Assembly: GCF_001280015.1 (NCBI RefSeq)
Contig: NZ_LGDV01000201.1
Coordinates: 310,001 to 374,000, forward strand
Direction of reading: 5' to 3'
DNA length: 64,000 bases
Origin: Streptomyces sp. MMG1121
GTDB taxonomy: Bacteria > Actinomycetota > Actinomycetes > Streptomycetales > Streptomycetaceae
This document shows, in pieces, positions 61,362 to 64,000 of this stretch. The notes beneath the pieces were generated by a model, which made no database searches, was not told the DNA's origin, and saw only the letters and a program-made list of their open reading frames with translations. Numbering within the stretch: position 1 is the first letter of the stretch; every line of letters begins with the position of its first letter. The position numbers and the translations under genes are program-made.

Positions 61362-61940
61362 TCAGCGCACGTCCGCGGCCAGGCCGCGCAGTACGGCGCG
61401 CCAGACCTCGGCGAAGTCAGGAGCCACCGGGACGCCCTCGGCTGCGCTCCTGGCTTCTCTCGTGGCCCCCTCCACCGCGTGCAGGATGAGATACACGGCG
61501 GTGGTCGGCCGTACGTCGTCGGCCAGTTCACCGTTGTCGGAGGCCCGCTCCAGCAGCCGCAGGACCTCCGCGCGCCAGGTGCTGGGCCAGCCGGAGTCGA
61601 CGTGGCCCTCCTCGACCAGGCGCGTAGCGGCCCGGGTGAGCACGTTGTTCCGCAGTGCTGTCGCCACCTGGAGCACGAGGACGGAGAGGTCATGGAGGGG
61701 GTGACCGGTGTCGGAGCGTGCCGCGCGGATGCGTTGCAGTTCACCGACGCCTTCCTCCACCACGGCCGACGCCAGTTCCGCCTTGGAGTGGAAATGGAAC
61801 GTGAGGGCCCCCAGCGTGACGCCTGCTTCGGCGCAGACGGAGTTGAGCACCGTGCCGACGTAGCCGTACCGGTCGAAGTGGTGTGCAGCTGCCAGGACGA
61901 GGTTCGCGCGGGTTCTGGCGGCTTTCTCTCTGTTCTTCAT
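61362..61940 (-). CDS. Gamma-butyrolactone-receptor-like TetR regulator
   Basis: A 192-residue TetR protein with the ScbR/ArpA-like start KAARTRANLVLAAAHHFDRYGYVGTVLNSVCAEAGVTLGALTFHFHSKAELASAVVEEG (residues 5-63). The C-terminal ligand domain is of similar length to ArpA-type receptors. No butyrolactone synthase (AfsA) gene is nearby, so it may be a pseudo-receptor of the kind that controls antibiotic clusters. It is convergent with the transposase-like gene. Confidence 0.85.
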   Translation of the reverse strand: MKNREKAARTRANLVLAAAHHFDRYGYVGTVLNSVCAEAGVTLGALTFHFHSKAELASAVVEEGVGELQRIRAARSDTGHPLHDLSVLVLQVATALRNNVLTRAATRLVEEGHVDSGWPSTWRAEVLRLLERASDNGELADDVRPTTAVYLILHAVEGATREARSAAEGVPVAPDFAEVWRAVLRGLAADVR

Positions 61941-62118
61941 GGTGGGGCCTCGATGATCACGACGACCGGCCGCGGGCGGCGCGGGCCCGTGGCAGTAGCT
62001 CGACGGGCGGTATGACCCTACGGCGAACGCAGGTCAACGAGCATGAGAACAGCGGGAGTTGGCAACTTTCTGGGCAAGTCCACCGGCTGAGCGCGGGCCA
62101 CTGGCGCAGGGCGAGCCG

Positions 62119-62886
62119 CTACCGGGCGGTCCATCCTCCGTCGACCGGGATGACGGCGCCCGTGGTGAACGACGCTCGGTCGGAGCAGAGCCAGGCGGCC
62201 GTCTGAGCGATCTCGACGGGGTCCGCCAGACGCTGTTGGATGGCGCGCTCGGTGAAAGGCTTGAAGAGCGAGGGGGTGTGGGAGAGTACCTCGTCCATCA
62301 GCTCGGTCCGGGTGCTGCCGACGACCAGCGCGTTGACGCGGATGTGCTGCTTCACGTACTCGTCGGCCGCGGCCCGGCTCAGGCCGATGACGGCATGCTT
62401 GGCGGCTATGTAGGGGGCAGAGGCGCCGGTCGCGCGGACTCCGGCGACGCTCGAGGTGTTCACGATGGAGCCGCCGCCGTGTTCGAGCATCACGGCTATC
62501 TGGGCCCGCATCGCGTTCCACACGCCGCGGGCATTGACGTCCATGATGCGCTCGTACTCGTCGTCGCCCATCAGGTGCATCGGGGTTCCGGTGGAGGTCC
62601 ACCCCGCGTTGTTGAAGGCGGCGTCGAGGCTGCCGAACGTCTCCAGTGCCGTCCGCACGGCCGCACGCATGTCCTCGGCGCGGGTGACGTCGGCCACCAC
62701 GGCGGTGGCCTGACCACCTGCTGCGCCGATCTTGTCCACGATCTCGAGCAGCCGGTCCGCACGGCGGGCGGTCAGCACCACGCGGGCCTCCTCCTGGGCG
62801 AAGAGCTGTGCCGCCGCCGCACCGATGCCACTGCTCGCTCCGGTGATCAGTACCGTCTTGCCGTGCAGCAGGCCTCGTACGGACAT
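62119..62886 (-). CDS. Short-chain dehydrogenase/reductase
   Basis: A 255-residue classical SDR: TGASSGIG (cofactor), NNAG (residues 88-91), then the catalytic Ser in IVNTSSVAG and YIAAKHAVIG (Tyr, Lys). The ARRADRL after the second strand suits NADP. The C-terminal FTTGAVIPVDGGWTAR is the usual family end. Substrate is unknown. It lies upstream of the regulator on the same strand with 178 bp between. Confidence 0.9.
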   Translation of the reverse strand: MSVRGLLHGKTVLITGASSGIGAAAAQLFAQEEARVVLTARRADRLLEIVDKIGAAGGQATAVVADVTRAEDMRAAVRTALETFGSLDAAFNNAGWTSTGTPMHLMGDDEYERIMDVNARGVWNAMRAQIAVMLEHGGGSIVNTSSVAGVRATGASAPYIAAKHAVIGLSRAAADEYVKQHIRVNALVVGSTRTELMDEVLSHTPSLFKPFTERAIQQRLADPVEIAQTAAWLCSDRASFTTGAVIPVDGGWTAR

Positions 62887-63045
62887 GGGTCTCCTTCATG
62901 CAGGCACCGCTCCTCCCCTGCCCGGGGGAGAGTGCAGCGCTTCGGTGTGTCTGGCGTACCTGGAACGAAGATCGTCACGCGAAGGGCTTCGGCTGGCAAG
63001 CCGAGCCGTGGCTGGATCTCATTCCTCCTGCTCGTCTCACCGGTC

Positions 63046-63909
63046 TCATGCGAAGCGGTCCATATGGTCGGCCGCCCACGCGGCGAAGGTGGTCGTGGGC
63101 CTCCCCGTGAGTCGCTCGACCGTGTCCGTGGTCCGAGCCTTGGCACCGGCCAACTGCCGCTCGGCGCTTGCGAGCAGAGCGTCCGCCATCGTCGGCGAGT
63201 ACCGGCGCGAGTAGCGCGCGTGCGCCTCCGCACGGGACAGCGCCCGGCAGACGAGGGGCCGCTCCAGCAGTTCGGCCAGGACGGCGGACTGTTCGTGGGC
63301 CGAGAGCGGCTGAGGGCCCGTGAGCTGGTAGGACTGGAAATGGTGCTCGGCATCGCCCAGGACCCGGGCAGCCGCCTGCGCGACGTCCTCCGGTGCGATG
63401 CACGCGTTACGGCTGTGAGGGTGCAACGCGTAGGTGGCACCGCGGCTTCGGATGCTCGACGCCCAGGCCAGGGCATGTGACATGAACGAACGTGGCTGGA
63501 TCATGGTCCACGGGATGCCGCTTTTCTTGATCCGCTCCTCGTTGCTCCGCTGCCACGTGGTGACGAGGTCGTGCGCCGCGCTGTCGTGCACCGCCGCCGC
63601 GGAGAGTTTGACGATGTGCCCCACCGAGGCGTCGACGGCCGCCCGCACTATGTTCCGGTCGTGTTCGGGGCGGGTGGGTTCGTTCGTCACGACGAAGAGG
63701 GCGTCGGCGCCGCGAAATGCGGCGACGAGGCTCTCGGGAGCGTCGTAGTCACAGGCGACGTGGGTGACGCCGGGACGCTGCGTGGTGGCGCGAGGCGTGC
63801 GACTCGTAAGGGTGACGCGGTGGTGGGCCGCGAGATGCCGAACCACCAGCGGGGCGATCTGGCCGGTGGCTCCGGTGAGGACGATGTGCCGGGATGTGGT
63901 TGCGTTCAC
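63046..63909 (-). CDS. NmrA-like NAD(P)-binding protein
   Basis: A 287-residue NmrA/atypical SDR protein: IVLTGATGQIAPLVVRHLAAHHRVTLTSR (cofactor), GADALFVVTNEPTRPEHDRN, IPWTMIQPRSFMSHALAW. It lacks the Tyr-x3-Lys pair, so it may be a redox sensor or reductase of the QOR2 type. GTG 63909 overlaps the stop of the preceding gene (GTGA), marking an operon that continues beyond the right edge. Confidence 0.87.
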   Translation of the reverse strand: MNATTSRHIVLTGATGQIAPLVVRHLAAHHRVTLTSRTPRATTQRPGVTHVACDYDAPESLVAAFRGADALFVVTNEPTRPEHDRNIVRAAVDASVGHIVKLSAAAVHDSAAHDLVTTWQRSNEERIKKSGIPWTMIQPRSFMSHALAWASSIRSRGATYALHPHSRNACIAPEDVAQAAARVLGDAEHHFQSYQLTGPQPLSAHEQSAVLAELLERPLVCRALSRAEAHARYSRRYSPTMADALLASAERQLAGAKARTTDTVERLTGRPTTTFAAWAADHMDRFA

Positions 63910-64000
63910 GGTCCTGTGTCGGGGATGCGCTCGGGATCGATCTGGATGTCGTGCAGCATCGAATCGGCAGCGACACCGGGCAACAGTAGTTCCCACATGT
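63906..64000 (-). CDS. C-terminal end of an upstream operon gene (partial)
   Basis: The last 30 visible codons end DSMLHDIQIDPERIPDTGP and stop at 63906-63908, overlapping the NmrA-like start. An ATG at 63998 is in frame but is probably internal. Too little is visible to name a family. Confidence 0.6.
   Translation of the reverse strand, partial: MWELLLPGVAADSMLHDIQIDPERIPDTGP

Overview
The window is typical of a Streptomyces (or close actinomycete) chromosome arm. Base composition is very G+C-rich, GTG starts and a few TTG starts are common, and genes are packed into short operons with ATGA/GTGA stop-start overlaps. There are many TetR and MarR regulators, and the families seen (F420-type PPOX proteins, an IS701-like gene, a gamma-butyrolactone-receptor-like regulator, lanthipeptide enzymes) are streptomycete ones. 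I found no rRNA, tRNA or CRISPR array.

Layout. 1-4.4 kb: a quinate/shikimate catabolic locus (dehydroshikimate dehydratase, shikimate dehydrogenase, TetR, MHS transporter) with two related operators. 4.4-10.2 kb: small regulator/enzyme pairs (VOC protein, TetR with twin operators and a 3-hydroxyisobutyrate-dehydrogenase-like enzyme, PPOX protein, TetR with an MFS pump, serine hydrolase). 10.2-17.7 kb: a tightly coupled cluster of a variant GTP cyclohydrolase II, creatininase-family protein, LPG-synthase-like membrane protein, methyltransferase, glycosyltransferase, altered PTPS homologue, MDR dehydrogenase and CDP-alcohol phosphatidyltransferase. The cyclohydrolase carries the Tyr-to-Met change known from S. 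coelicolor SCO6655, which makes a formylated pyrimidine. 17.8-20.5 kb: YcnI protein, a His/Met-rich membrane protein and two decayed transporter genes. 20.6-25.2 kb: a GH1 beta-glucosidase with its sugar ABC importer. 25.4-30.3 kb: a TetR/MFS pair, a second EF-G, and a stretch with MATE and ABC-ATPase remnants.

30.3-39.6 kb is accessory: a TPR-like protein, an Imm49-like protein, an anchored alpha/beta hydrolase, a membrane Ser/Thr kinase, a possible aerolysin-fold protein followed by a six-bladed propeller protein, and a very small secreted chaplin-like peptide. 40.0-45.2 kb is a compact class I lanthipeptide locus (lanC, lanB, a 50-residue precursor, a DUF5519 protein) without transporter or protease. 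45.3-59.2 kb looks like a small-molecule pathway. A minus-strand operon (bicupin, asparagine-synthetase-like amidotransferase, PrpF-like isomerase, acyl-CoA-dehydrogenase-fold flavoprotein lacking the catalytic Glu, cyclic amidohydrolase, flavin reductase) faces away from a plus-strand operon (GlcG/HbpS-like protein, MFS pump, tautomerase, bicovalent BBE oxidase, FAD monooxygenase). TetR and MarR genes flank them, and the two halves share a near-identical promoter motif.

59.2-64.0 kb holds a 295-bp imperfect inverted repeat carrying two identical 20-bp palindromes. It lies directly upstream of an intact IS701-type transposase gene that has lost two of its three catalytic acids, followed by a gamma-butyrolactone-receptor-like regulator, an SDR and an NmrA-like reductase. 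The best candidates for undescribed biology are the lanthipeptide, the AsnB/PrpF/flavoprotein pathway, the FAPy-type cluster and the dead-transposase/palindrome pair.
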